Of a stretch of DNA of 64,000 bases, positions 45,804 to 54,284 are shown piece after piece. A model generated the notes under the pieces. That model was not told the origin of the DNA. It saw only the letters and a list, made by a program, of their open reading frames with translations, and searched no databases. The stretch lies in contig NZ_CP089979.1 in assembly GCF_021389935.1 (NCBI RefSeq), positions 539,001-603,000 on the forward strand. The letters are read 5' to 3'. The position numbers were made by a program, and so were the translations under genes. The stretch comes from Fulvivirga ligni (GTDB lineage: Bacteria; Bacteroidota; Bacteroidia; Cytophagales; Cyclobacteriaceae). Position 1 is the first letter of the stretch. Each line of letters opens with the position of its first letter.

Positions 45804-46229
45804 TTATGAAATTTTAATGGACTTACCTTTTGAGATTAGTTTTTCATCTTTATCGATATCTAATCTTAAAATACCGTTAGTATATTCTGCTTTAATCTTT
45901 TCAAGATTAGCGGTTTTAGGCAAGGTGAATGATCTGTGAAAAGATTCATAGCTAAATTCACGCTGGGTGAATTCACTGTTAGGCCGCTTATCCTCAGCGT
46001 GCTTCTTCTTTTCATATGAAATGGTCAGATAATGATCTTCCACCTCAATTTGGAAGTCAGACTTATCCATACCTGGAGCCGCCAGCTCTATTTCAAAATT
46101 ATTTGTGCCCTCTTTTATGTTTACAGCAGGCATTGTGTTATTAATTCCTGCTGATGCGAACCAGTTTTTGGCCATGAAATCATCAAAGAAAGCAGGAAAC
46201 AAGTCATTAGATCTTTTAACAAGTGTCAT
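45804..46229 (-). CDS. Hsp20/alpha-crystallin small heat-shock protein
   Basis: A 141-residue ATP-independent chaperone that holds unfolding proteins. The alpha-crystallin domain runs from about 35 to 130, with the strand ELAAPGMDKSDFQIEVEDHY, the conserved FHRSFTLPKTANLEKIKAEY and the terminal GILRLDID. The C-terminal ISKGKSIKIS ends with an IKI-type I-x-I motif. A complete Shine-Dalgarno (AGGAGGT) lies 4 nt before the ATG, which is unusual in this phylum. It has a perfect terminator and stands alone. Confidence 0.94.
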   Translation of the reverse strand: MTLVKRSNDLFPAFFDDFMAKNWFASAGINNTMPAVNIKEGTNNFEIELAAPGMDKSDFQIEVEDHYLTISYEKKKHAEDKRPNSEFTQREFSYESFHRSFTLPKTANLEKIKAEYTNGILRLDIDKDEKLISKGKSIKIS

Positions 46230-46233
46230 AATT

Positions 46234-46240
46234 ACCTCCT
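46234..46240 (-). promoter_or_regulatory. Consensus Shine-Dalgarno of hsp20
   Basis: Minus-strand AGGAGGT, 4 nt from the ATG. Most genes in this window lack any such sequence, so it marks special translational control of hsp20. Confidence 0.75.
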
Positions 46241-46357
46241 TTATTTAAATTTCTGTTTGTTTACAACTATCTATAAACAACTGAAATGCCAGTTTCAATT
46301 TAGGTCAAAATGGCACTTTTAAAATAAAGTGAATAATTATTTCATGTCAGGATGACA

Positions 46358-46945
46358 TTATTGCTTAGCTAGCTGACCATCCTTATATTCATACTCAATA
46401 GAAACGTTACCCTCTTGGTCATACCATTTTGATAGTCCGTTTCTTTTACCTCCTGTATATGGGCTTTCCTCCATGATAGTACCATTATCATAATATGCCT
46501 TGGCCACACCTTCAAGCTCACCCGCGGCGTAGTGCTTTTCTTCCTTTACCCTATTTTGATTATAAACAATATAATCTCCGTCCAGCACCCCATTGTGATA
46601 ATAACTTCTAAGCTGAATTTGGCCCATTTCATTCATTTCCACATGAATACCCTGCTTAAATCCATCAATATAGCTTGTCATACTCTTCACCACGCCATTA
46701 TAATGGTACTCTGTCCAGACACCGGTCTTTTTACCATCCAGCATATCTCCTTGCTCTGCTATCTCACCATTCTCATTTTTAATAGTGATTTTTACTAGAT
46801 TGGGATTATCCTCATAGGGTTCTTTAACTGCATCCTGTGGCACAGCACTTAAGCCTTCTATTGTGGAAGCACTATACGTTTCGTCATTAGATTTACAGGA
46901 ATAGATGCTTATTACAATTAATAGAAATGCTAGTTTCTTTATCAT
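46358..46945 (-). CDS. YwqK-family (MORN-repeat-like) lipoprotein
   Basis: The protein has 195 residues from the ATG at 46945 (MIKKLAFLLIVISIYSC); an upstream ATG would precede the lipoprotein signal by 14 residues. The mature part is built of about six repeats of the type NGxxxxxxxYxxGxxxG (for example GKKTGVWTEYHYNGVVKSMT, NGVLDGDYIVYNQNRVKEEK, GGKRNGLSKWYDQEGNVSIE), the MORN_2-like unit. Such proteins are annotated as YwqK-type antitoxins in some firmicutes, but in Bacteroidota they are common surface lipoproteins with no proven antitoxin role, and no toxin gene is adjacent. Confidence 0.75.
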   Translation of the reverse strand: MIKKLAFLLIVISIYSCKSNDETYSASTIEGLSAVPQDAVKEPYEDNPNLVKITIKNENGEIAEQGDMLDGKKTGVWTEYHYNGVVKSMTSYIDGFKQGIHVEMNEMGQIQLRSYYHNGVLDGDYIVYNQNRVKEEKHYAAGELEGVAKAYYDNGTIMEESPYTGGKRNGLSKWYDQEGNVSIEYEYKDGQLAKQ

Positions 46946-47201
46946 GGCTAAGGTTAGGTTGTTTATTACTATTTGAATGTTAAACATAGAATTTAGTGCA
47001 AAAAATTTTTAAATCTAAGCGTAAAGCATATTTAAATTAAAATTAGCGTGGTTTTGAGTAGTCAATTATTAAACCAGAACTTTGCCAAAAATGCAAGGCG
47101 CGGCAAATCTATATAGTCTATAGCTTATATTCTATTTTAATCTTACATCTTATAAACTATTAGACTTTGAGGAAGTTCCGTCAATACATTACTTTAACGT
47201 T

Positions 47202-48188
47202 ATGAAATATAGAAAGCTAGGTAAAACCGGATTAGAGATCTCAGAAATATCATTAGGAACATGGCAAGTTGGGGGTAAATGGGGCTCTAAGTTCGATAAC
47301 AAAAGCGCAGACCAAATCATCAACACGGCCATTGATAACGGCGTGAATTTCATAGATACTGCCGACGTATATGAGGACGGACTCAGTGAACAGGCCGTTG
47401 GCCGCGTAGTAAATTCTCGAAAGGAAAAAATATATGTAGCCTCTAAATGTGGAAGGCAAATTGATCCGCATACCGCTGAAAATTACACTCCAGAAAAGCT
47501 CGTTAAATTTGTAGAAGATAGCCTGAAACGTACTGGATTAGAAACTTTGGATCTAATACAGCTACACTGCCCTCCTACTGATGTTTTTTATAGACCGGAA
47601 ATATTTGAAACATTTGATAAGCTTAAGGAGCAAGGAAAAATTCAAAACCTAGGTGTGAGTGTTGAGAAGGTGGAAGAAGCGCTGAAGGCCATAGAGTATG
47701 ATAATGTAGCCACTGTTCAAATTATCTTCAACCTATTCAGACAGAGGCCCTCTGAGTTATTCTTTAGAGAGGCTGAGCGAAAAAAGATTGGAATAATAGC
47801 TCGGGTTCCATTAGCCAGCGGCCTCTTAACCGGGAAGTTTTCAAGCGATACTAAGTTTGAAAAAGATGATCATAGAAATTTTAATAGAGATGGAAAGGCC
47901 TTTGATAAAGGGGAAACTTTTAGTGGCATAGATTATAACCTAGGCCTTAAAGCTGTAGATGAATTAAAGGCAATATTTCCTGATACCACTAATCTGGCAC
48001 CAATTGCACTTCAATGGATTTTGGAATACAACCCAGTAAGCTGCATTATACCCGGAGCTTCAAAGATGGAACATGTAGTCTCTAACCTATCTGTTTATGA
48101 GCAGCCTTCATTATCTTTTGATCAAATAAGCAAGATGAATGATGTCTATGAGAAGTACATTAAAAAAGAAGTGCATCAAAAGTGGTGA
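47202..48188 (+). CDS. Aldo/keto reductase
   Basis: A 328-residue NAD(P)H-dependent oxidoreductase of the AKR fold. The catalytic residues Asp and Tyr occur in FIDTADVYEDGLSEQAVG (about 49-66), Lys in VASKCGRQ (about 88) and His in LIQLHCPP (about 122). The C-terminal nucleotide-binding segment is LEYNPVSCIIPGASKMEHVV. The physiological substrate is unknown. The stop codon abuts that of the convergent SRPBCC gene with no intergenic space. Confidence 0.92.
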   Translation: MKYRKLGKTGLEISEISLGTWQVGGKWGSKFDNKSADQIINTAIDNGVNFIDTADVYEDGLSEQAVGRVVNSRKEKIYVASKCGRQIDPHTAENYTPEKLVKFVEDSLKRTGLETLDLIQLHCPPTDVFYRPEIFETFDKLKEQGKIQNLGVSVEKVEEALKAIEYDNVATVQIIFNLFRQRPSELFFREAERKKIGIIARVPLASGLLTGKFSSDTKFEKDDHRNFNRDGKAFDKGETFSGIDYNLGLKAVDELKAIFPDTTNLAPIALQWILEYNPVSCIIPGASKMEHVVSNLSVYEQPSLSFDQISKMNDVYEKYIKKEVHQKW

Positions 48189-48632
48189 TCATTCACGATC
48201 CTGGAAGGGCACAATGCTGCCCTTCTCTACATAATCTTTTAATCCTTTTAGAAGAATAGCCCAGCAGTAAGATGAACGCCTGAAGTGCTCATTACAACTT
48301 GGCCACCCGGTATGCTGGAATTTAACTAACGCACCTCCTTTCTCTTCTTCTAGCTCGAAACCAAAAGTAGTCGGATTCCAATCGGCATCAGCCTTTGTCA
48401 TTTTAATGAAAAATGATTTTCCCAATTCATAATGAGCCACTTTACCAAACCAGTTATACTCTGAAGAGAAATGAAAATTATATTCCGCCCCCATTTCTGG
48501 CACGCCTGAGCTGGATTTTGGCCACCAATTATTTAAATGATCTGGCTCAGTAATAGCTTCAAACACCTCGCTTATGGATGCACTAATTACTAAATCATGA
48601 TAAATATTATGATCTGATATTGATTGTGACAT
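48189..48632 (-). CDS. SRPBCC (AHSA1-type) protein
   Basis: A 147-residue START-like protein (YHDLVISASISEVFEAITEP; LNNWWPKS; GALVKFQHTGWPSCNEH; YCWAILLKGLKDYVEKG). Members bind hydrophobic ligands in a cavity or act as Hsp90 cochaperone-like proteins; the ligand is not identifiable here. It converges with the aldo/keto reductase gene, the two stop codons being adjacent. It has no clear partners. Confidence 0.85.
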   Translation of the reverse strand: MSQSISDHNIYHDLVISASISEVFEAITEPDHLNNWWPKSSSGVPEMGAEYNFHFSSEYNWFGKVAHYELGKSFFIKMTKADADWNPTTFGFELEEEKGGALVKFQHTGWPSCNEHFRRSSYCWAILLKGLKDYVEKGSIVPFQDRE

Positions 48633-48687
48633 GATAGATACTTTATGCCACTGAATTTATTAAAAGCTGAGCTCTTTTGAAATTGAG

Positions 48688-49359
48688 TTACTTCTTTTTC
48701 TTGTCTGAAAATAGCTCTACATCAAAATGCATGTTTTTTAAAGCCACCACATCAGTTACATCACCAAGTACCTCATCAACAAGACCGAATTCTTTGGCTT
48801 CTGGGGCGCTGAGAAACCTATCTCTTAGGAAGAACTCCTCAATTTCTTCTCTTGACTTACCAGTATTGGCTCCCATAATATGAAACAACTGGGCCTGAAG
48901 CCGCTCCTGCTCTCTGGTAGCTATACGCACATCTTCAGTATAACCTCTGCTTCCCCCAGATGTAGGATGCATATGAACCGTTGCGTGCGACAGCGCCAGG
49001 CGCCTCCCCTTATGACCTGATGTAAGCAAAGCTGTAGCCATGCTGCCCGTAAAGCCAACAGATACTGTAGACACTGGTGCCGTGATCATTTTCATGGTAT
49101 CATAAATAGCCATACCTGCATAAACGCTACCTCCTGGACTCTGAATATACATATTAATAAGCTTTTCTGGATCCTGGCTATTTAAGTAAAGTAATTGAGC
49201 CACAACTACATTAGCTAACTGATCATCAATGGCCGATCCCAGGAAAATAATTCTTTCTTTGAGCAATAAGCTATAAATATCGTAAGCTCTTCCGCCTGGC
49301 CCATTGTTATCAAGCACCATGGGCACTACGCTGGCAATTGGATTTATATTTTGTATCAT
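48688..49359 (-). CDS. ClpP-family serine protease paralogue
   Basis: A 223-residue self-compartmentalising peptidase subunit. The handle and strand motif INMYIQSPGGSVYAGMAIYD is present. The active-site Ser is in VGFTGSMATALLTSG (canonical GxSM), His in ATVHMHPTSGG and Asp in RDRFLSAPEAKEFGLVDEV, so it is probably active, though the serine loop (GFTGSMA rather than GxAASM) and the His loop (MHPTSGG) differ from the housekeeping ClpP. It overlaps the 88-aa gene by 4 nt and so belongs to the sigma-factor operon. Confidence 0.85.
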   Translation of the reverse strand: MIQNINPIASVVPMVLDNNGPGGRAYDIYSLLLKERIIFLGSAIDDQLANVVVAQLLYLNSQDPEKLINMYIQSPGGSVYAGMAIYDTMKMITAPVSTVSVGFTGSMATALLTSGHKGRRLALSHATVHMHPTSGGSRGYTEDVRIATREQERLQAQLFHIMGANTGKSREEIEEFFLRDRFLSAPEAKEFGLVDEVLGDVTDVVALKNMHFDVELFSDKKKK

Positions 49360-49622
49360 TTTGACTTGGTAAAAAGGTTCATAATTCTTTCACGGAAACC
49401 TGCCTTCGACATTTTCTTCTGGAACGTATCTTCAAGCTCATTTTTCAGATCTGCCCGGCCCTTGGCCGTGATGACATCATATGCTTTCTGCTGCCATATG
49501 ACCTCCTCTTTAAGCTGAGGGTTCAACACCTGACGAGCATCCCATAAAATGTTGTCTTCAGGTGGCAGTTGCCCGTGGATATATTTTTCTATCTTCTGAA
49601 TTTTAAGCAACGAAGTCCTCAT
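49356..49622 (-). CDS. Small helical protein, possible anti-sigma factor
   Basis: An 88-residue soluble, mostly helical protein without membrane segments (QKIEKYIHGQLPPEDNILWD; IWQQKAYDVITAKGRADLKN). The pattern of an N-terminal helix followed by QL-PPE and an internal amphipathic pair resembles the cytoplasmic part of Bacteroidota anti-sigma factors, but no family was recognised. It overlaps the sigma gene by 20 nt upstream and the ClpP paralogue by 4 nt downstream, so the three are translationally coupled. Control of the sigma factor is inference. Confidence 0.65.
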   Translation of the reverse strand: MRTSLLKIQKIEKYIHGQLPPEDNILWDARQVLNPQLKEEVIWQQKAYDVITAKGRADLKNELEDTFQKKMSKAGFRERIMNLFTKSK

Positions 49623-50133
49623 ACTGCAAAGATTTTTCTTTCAATTCATTTCTTACTTTCTCAAGACACTTGTATTTCTGCACGGTGGCGGATCTCTCAC
49701 TAGAAAAACCAAAGGATTCTGCGAGCTCAGACATACTGAATTTATCATAGTAAAATGCCTTTAACATATCCAGACATCTCTGCCCGGTGGCCTGTAAATA
49801 ACTCAGTATTTCATGCTGTGATGAGTCCGTAGAATCTTGAATAATGTCAAAGGTTTCTGAGACAGGATGGCTGATACTCTTCTTCTTGTTTTGCTGATAC
49901 CAGAGATTTTTACAAGCTCCCATTATATAAGCCTGCGTATTCAGTGGGTTGAAATCAGCATCAGACATTAATCTTTCATAATATGATATGATGGCATCAT
50001 GAAAAATGTCTTTAGTATCGTGTAGCTCGCCTCCACGCTTGGCAATGTAGCTGGCCACAGCAGGAAAGCACTGATCATATAATGAAGAGAAAAAAGCTTC
50101 CCGGGCCTCTTTTGATTTTAGATTGGGCTGCAT
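49603..50133 (-). CDS. ECF-type sigma factor
   Basis: A 176-residue sigma-70 family protein. Region 2 (about 15-85, SYIAKRGGELHDTKDIFHDA and AYIMGACKNLWYQQNKKK) and a region 4 helix-turn-helix (about 135-170, MSELAESFGFSSERSATVQKYKC) are present. It directs RNA polymerase to particular promoters. It heads an overlapping operon with an 88-aa helical protein and a ClpP paralogue, suggesting regulated proteolysis. A hairpin lies between it and the thioredoxin gene. Confidence 0.87.
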   Translation of the reverse strand: MQPNLKSKEAREAFFSSLYDQCFPAVASYIAKRGGELHDTKDIFHDAIISYYERLMSDADFNPLNTQAYIMGACKNLWYQQNKKKSISHPVSETFDIIQDSTDSSQHEILSYLQATGQRCLDMLKAFYYDKFSMSELAESFGFSSERSATVQKYKCLEKVRNELKEKSLQYEDFVA

Positions 50134-50203
50134 ATTTCGTTTTTACCTTATGTGTATTGAAGATACGAAATATCACCCTGGAAGCTTAAATTTATTTTGG
50201 GAC

Positions 50204-50229
50204 AACGGCAGAAGACATCTTCCGCCGTT
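50204..50229. terminator. Hairpin after the thioredoxin gene
   Basis: AACGGCAGAAGA pairs with TCTTCCGCCGTT (12 positions with one A-C mismatch, 2-nt loop). It lies directly after the thioredoxin stop codon and before the sigma factor gene. Confidence 0.6.
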
Positions 50230-50236
50230 TTAGATT

Positions 50237-50557
50237 TTATAGGTTATTTAGGATTGCTTCTACTTTTTCGGATTTATCCGAAGTTACTTTTTCCTTCAGC
50301 TCACCATTTTCAAACGTAGCGAAAAAAGGCAAGCCATATACTCCAGCCTTAAGACGCGTTTTAGGAGTATGCTCTACTGACACTTCTACAAATGTCACAT
50401 TACCATACTTTTCATCTGATGCCATCCTTTTATAAATAGGCGCAAACCTTTTACAAACCCCACACCAATCAGCATAAAACTTCACCATCACTTTTTCATT
50501 CGAGCCGATCACTTCTTCGAACTCCTCATCAGTTGATATCTTTCTTTCCATAGACAT
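50237..50557 (-). CDS. Thioredoxin-family protein
   Basis: A 106-residue thioredoxin fold protein with the redox pair WCGVC in VKFYADWCGVCKRFAPIYKR (about residues 32-36) and the cis-Pro in GVYGLPFFATF (about 76). It reduces protein disulphides or handles redox signals in the cytoplasm. There is no signal peptide. It is preceded by a short inverted repeat (GGAGATATTTACCTCC) and followed by a hairpin, suggesting its own transcript. Confidence 0.92.
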   Translation of the reverse strand: MSMERKISTDEEFEEVIGSNEKVMVKFYADWCGVCKRFAPIYKRMASDEKYGNVTFVEVSVEHTPKTRLKAGVYGLPFFATFENGELKEKVTSDKSEKVEAILNNL

Positions 50558-50681
50558 TTTTTTGGAGGTAAATATCTCCTAAGGAATCGATTGTAACCTG
50601 CAAGAAACGCTTTTAATTTACTGGAATGAGGCTTTTTGAGGTATTCTAACCAAATTTCAAAACCGATAAGTACAAACAAAA

Positions 50682-50708
50682 AAAGCTATCCTTATATGGG
50701 ATAGCTTT
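50682..50708 (-). terminator. Terminator of the Band-7 gene
   Basis: AAAGCTATCC pairs perfectly with GGATAGCTTT (7-nt loop); the minus strand then has a T-run. It closes the Band-7 protein gene. Confidence 0.8.
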
Positions 50709-50723
50709 GAGCTAAAAATTAGC

Positions 50724-52070
50724 TTATTTATCTGCTTTGATTTTTATATCCAGATCTTTGGCCATATTAGCCGTAGCAATGTTTATAAAATCCATCGCAT
50801 TTGGAGCTCCTTTTCCGTCACCTCCTCCAATGTATGTGGTAGGCACCAGCTGAGTTCCCGTGATGGCCTGCGCATAAGCCTGATGCACTCTTTCAAAAGC
50901 CTGAAGCTTCATTTCTAACGCACCATCAGCCTGCATCACTTTTTTCTTTTGATAAGCTTCAGCATCAGCGAGAACCTTTACCTCCTCGGCTTTCAAGCGA
51001 GCAGATTGCAATTCTAATCTATGCTTCTCAACATTTACCTGCTCACGCTTTTTCTCGGTTTCCATGGTAATTAAAGCGGTAATCTGCTCTTTTTCCATGT
51101 TTACCTTTATCGAAGCTTTTTCGGCCTCACCTTCAGCTATAATTCTCTGCTTCTGGTACTCTGCCTGCTTAGCCTTTTCCTTTTCAATAGAAGCCTGAGC
51201 GGCTGCATCTCGTTGTTTTCCTAGCATTTCCTTAAATCTAAGTTCAGGGTTTACGTCTTCCACAGTAGCTTGAGACACTATGATTCCATATTCTGCTATG
51301 GGATGCTTCTTTCTCATAATGCTTCCATCAGGATTCCACCTTTTACTCACTTCAAACCTGATTAAGGTTCTATTTTCAATGGTTCTGTTATTATCCAAAG
51401 CTGCAATCGTGTCTGGCTCAGTAGGTTTAATTTCCTGAGCATCAAGAATATACATACCATTTTCTAATTGCTCTAAAACTGCACTTTCAAGCTCTCCACC
51501 ACGACCAGCTATATATTCCTGTGCTGAAATAAGTCTGGCCGAGTTTTTAGCAATTTCCATACAGGAAGGAATTAAAGAACCATTCACCAGATTATCCTGA
51601 TTTCTAAATTCCAATGCCATTTTCAGAAACAGATTAGCATCTTCTGGTAATCTAAATCTAGCAGATAGAGCAATATCTGCCTTTACAGCATCATTAAAAC
51701 GTACCGGAATAACATTTCTATTTCCGCTATACTTTTGCCCGTCCTGCTCCTTTTCCTCATCAGAAACGAACTTCACAGTAACTACCTTCTTCCAAGGCAC
51801 TACTTCACCCCACCATTTTAAATGGTATCCCGGAGTCATTTCTGCAATTTGTTTACCATTCGGATACTGCACTAGATAGCTGTAACCAGCTTCAGAGTAA
51901 AAGAATAGACCATTCATAAATATGAGCAGCATTCCTGCCGCCACCATAATTATTGAATGCTTCAACTTCCAACCCCCAACTTTGTCGCCAAAGGGGGTTT
52001 TCCTGGCCGCTACCAGTAGCAATGCCACCAGTACCAGCATAATTCCTAATAAAATTGTGATAGTTTTCAT
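50724..52070 (-). CDS. SPFH/Band-7 (flotillin-like) membrane protein
   Basis: A 448-residue protein with two N-terminal transmembrane segments (about 3-20 and 35-58), an SPFH domain (about 75-270) and a long coiled coil (about 285-400, rich in A, E, K and Q with DAAAQASIEKEKAKQAEYQK) and a short C-terminal helix. SPFH proteins assemble membrane scaffolds or protease holoenzymes. This one has two TM helices instead of the reentrant hairpin of flotillins. It is followed by a terminator and preceded by a long intergenic stretch. Confidence 0.85.
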   Translation of the reverse strand: MKTITILLGIMLVLVALLLVAARKTPFGDKVGGWKLKHSIIMVAAGMLLIFMNGLFFYSEAGYSYLVQYPNGKQIAEMTPGYHLKWWGEVVPWKKVVTVKFVSDEEKEQDGQKYSGNRNVIPVRFNDAVKADIALSARFRLPEDANLFLKMALEFRNQDNLVNGSLIPSCMEIAKNSARLISAQEYIAGRGGELESAVLEQLENGMYILDAQEIKPTEPDTIAALDNNRTIENRTLIRFEVSKRWNPDGSIMRKKHPIAEYGIIVSQATVEDVNPELRFKEMLGKQRDAAAQASIEKEKAKQAEYQKQRIIAEGEAEKASIKVNMEKEQITALITMETEKKREQVNVEKHRLELQSARLKAEEVKVLADAEAYQKKKVMQADGALEMKLQAFERVHQAYAQAITGTQLVPTTYIGGGDGKGAPNAMDFINIATANMAKDLDIKIKADK

Positions 52071-52080
52071 AGGTTAAAAA

Positions 52081-52508
52081 ATTTAAAGTTCAACATAGAC
52101 AAGGGTATATTATCCCTCTTATTGATTCAGAGTATGAACTCCTCAACTAACTGTGGCGTAAGAACAGCCCACATAATCCACCACTTGTTTACCAAAAGCA
52201 CAAGCTTCCTTTGATAGGTTACTCATTGAATTCGGTTATTTTCCTGGTAGCTATGGGCCAAATGGGTCATTGGACCAGAGGGGAAAGAAAAAATAACTTT
52301 CTGAGAAAATTGCATCACAACCCATAATGATTGCAAAGTCTCTTTTCTCAATGAGTCAAAGCAAATAATTGATTAGCTCAATCATTTCTGCATCAACTAT
52401 TATTATATACGCAGCTAGTATATTCGTGGTTACGAATATTTAATAAAATTTCATAAGGAGGCAGTTTGAATAATCGCTTTAGCGAATATAAGTGACTTAA
52501 AAGCAAAA
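52081..52508. other. Long intergenic stretch with hairpins and an orphan Shine-Dalgarno
   Basis: No convincing gene is seen here. There are small inverted repeats (TTGATTAGCTCAATCA; ATATTCGT with ACGAATAT; ATTCGCTAAAGCGATT on the minus strand), the pair TGAGAAAA / TTTTCTCA, and AAGGAGG (52455-52461) followed 4 nt later by a TTG opening a 9-codon frame (TTG...TGA). A plus-strand frame of about 57 codons (52156-52329) is open but has no start near its beginning and no recognisable similarity. It could hold a small RNA or decayed DNA. Confidence 0.35.
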
Positions 52509-52537
52509 AAGCCAGTTTCAAAGTATGAAACTGGCTT
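52509..52537 (-). terminator. Terminator of the tonB-like operon
   Basis: AAGCCAGTTTCA pairs perfectly with TGAAACTGGCTT (12 bp, 5-nt loop); the minus strand continues with six T, so it ends the tonB-like transcript. Confidence 0.85.
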
Positions 52538-52555
52538 TCTTAGAAATATTCTTTG

Positions 52556-53257
52556 TCAATAGTTCAGAATAAATTTTACAGGAATCATTTGTCTTACCTT
52601 TACAGGAACTCCACGCTGCTTGCCAGGATTCCATTTTGGAGGATTCTTTTCAAAGATTCTTAAAACCTCCTCATCACAGCCTGCACCTATACCCTTAGCA
52701 ATTTCTATATCTACCATTTTACCATCTCTATCTACTACAAAACTCAAAAATACAGTTCCTTGCACTCCTATTCTTCTAGCCTGGCTAGGATAGCGTAATT
52801 TTTTATTAATAAATGCATATAAGGCTTCGTTTCCTCCTACTGGTGTGGGCATTTGCTCCACGATGCTAAAAGGAACATCAGTTGTCTCCTCAGGTTCATC
52901 AACAATATCAACTACTATATCGCCAGGATTTACAGTGACAGGTACTTCATCAATAGGCATCACATCCTTCAAGTCCTTTTGAATAGCTTCAGGCTCAGGA
53001 TCAGCCACAGGGTTCATCATTTTTGTTTTTGGAGATGGCGGCTTCACTGGCTGCTTTCTTTCCTCATGTACTGTTGGCAGAATAGTTTCAATTACATTCA
53101 CCTCATCCGGCAGCACAATAGGACCATGATCCTCATCCACGGCTGTTCGATATTCAAATGCACTAACTACTAACATAAGAGCTGCTAAAAGCCCCACCTG
53201 AAAGAATAAGCCCGAAAGCCTTCTCACATCTTTTTCTGGATTTTTACGTTTTTCCAT
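52556..53257 (-). CDS. TonB-family energy transducer
   Basis: A 233-residue protein with one N-terminal transmembrane helix (about 15-32), a Pro/Glu-rich periplasmic spacer (about 50-130) and a C-terminal TonB domain (about 145-233: YAFINKKLRYPSQARRIGVQ; GTVFLSFVVDRDGKMVDIEI; ILNY end). TonB transfers proton-motive force from ExbBD to outer-membrane receptors; no exbB/exbD is adjacent. It overlaps the 101-aa gene by 14 nt and lies in an operon with an ECF sigma factor gene. A strong terminator follows. Confidence 0.9.
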   Translation of the reverse strand: MEKRKNPEKDVRRLSGLFFQVGLLAALMLVVSAFEYRTAVDEDHGPIVLPDEVNVIETILPTVHEERKQPVKPPSPKTKMMNPVADPEPEAIQKDLKDVMPIDEVPVTVNPGDIVVDIVDEPEETTDVPFSIVEQMPTPVGGNEALYAFINKKLRYPSQARRIGVQGTVFLSFVVDRDGKMVDIEIAKGIGAGCDEEVLRIFEKNPPKWNPGKQRGVPVKVRQMIPVKFILNY

Positions 53258-53549
53258 TGTTTGAAATGTTTAGTGTAACATGTATTGATTCATCCGGCCG
53301 GGATGTATTTTCCTTTATTTCAATTTTTGCCTCTTTCTTACTCTCATTCCTTTTCTCTACTGTTTTAACAGCAAAATAAGCTATCAAAAGAAGGCCCATA
53401 AGAATAATAATGTACATGATTAGCTTCACCAATTTCTTGCCCCAGCTATTTTTCTCATGCTTTTTCAAGACATCATAGTAGTTCTTATGGCTTTCGATGC
53501 GTCTCGAAGTCATCCTCTGTCTACGTAACCTTATTTCATGTCTTCCCAT
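53244..53549 (-). CDS. Small single-pass membrane protein
   Basis: A 101-residue protein with a basic N-terminal part (residues 1-40, rich in R and K), one transmembrane helix (about 43-63, LIMYIIILMGLLLIAYFAV) and a periplasmic tail. It lies between a sigma-factor gene (overlap of 1 nt) and a TonB gene (overlap of 14 nt), so all three are coupled. The position after a sigma factor suggests an anti-sigma or accessory role, but it lacks the usual anti-sigma motif; function is unknown. Confidence 0.7.
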   Translation of the reverse strand: MGRHEIRLRRQRMTSRRIESHKNYYDVLKKHEKNSWGKKLVKLIMYIIILMGLLLIAYFAVKTVEKRNESKKEAKIEIKENTSRPDESIHVTLNISNNGKT

Positions 53550-54149
53550 TATTGCTTCCAGTTGACTTTAAAATGCTTTTTTAATTTTTCTACAGCCCTA
53601 TATAGACGCATTTTAGCTCCACTTTCTCCTATATTTAATATAAAAGCGATCTCTTTAAAACTTCTTTCTTCAAAAAACCTTAACTCTAATACTTCAATGG
53701 TTTCGGTAGGAAGCTCCTTCAGAGTTGCGAGTAATAACATAATTTGCTCTTCAGAGAAATCACTGTCAGTTCGCTCAAAAAGTTCGAAAACCCTGTCTTC
53801 CTCCACGCTGAATATTTTGTTTCTCTTACTCTTATTAAAGTGTTTATTCACTTCATTACTGGCTATACGATATAGCCATGCTGAGAAAGGCAATCCCTCT
53901 AAACTCATATCCTTTTAAGTTTTGAAGTGCCTTTAAAAAAGTCTGAGAACATAAATCAGCAGTCAGATCCTCTTCATCCGTTCTTCTATATATAAAGTTA
54001 AAAATACCTTCATAATAGCGATCATAGATAGCCCCAAATGCTCGGGCATCTTTCTTTGATGCCTCAATTATTTGTTGCTCATCTGCAATTTCCTCTTCGG
54101 TCATATGTTTGGCCGTGTTCAAGCTATTTATGGTAATGGTTTTGATCAT
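53549..54149 (-). pseudogene. ECF sigma factor with apparent one-base insertion
   Basis: Two overlapping frames together encode one ECF sigma factor. The first (from 54149) gives region 2 (YDRYYEGIFNFIYRRTDEED; DLCSQTFLKALQNLKGYEFR) but then runs to a frame with GIAFLSMAISYSQ and stop. The second frame (53549-53908) continues the expected protein from GLPFSAWLYRIASNEVNKHF and carries region 4 (LPTETIEVLELRFFEERSFK). The two meet at the codons for YEFRG, around the CCC at 53895-53897 (GGG on the coding strand); removing one G restores a complete factor of about 200 residues. It could be a true pseudogene, a sequencing error or frameshifting. Confidence 0.85.
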
Positions 54150-54284
54150 ATAACCGAGCTTTTAAAAAAGGTCACAGGTAATTTAAAATTTTTTTTAACA
54201 TTTATAATTTGTCAATTATTAGTAATTGGTTGTTATACACATTGCCAATCAATAGATTTAAAGAATTGATAAACCGAAATAGCC

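Noticed and set aside
46358-46945. Toxin-antitoxin system based on the YwqK-type name
   Set aside because: No toxin gene is adjacent and the protein is a lipoprotein; the name reflects repeat similarity only.
52156-52329. Open plus-strand frame of about 57 codons as a transposase remnant
   Set aside because: It lacks a start near its beginning and no recognisable motif was seen.
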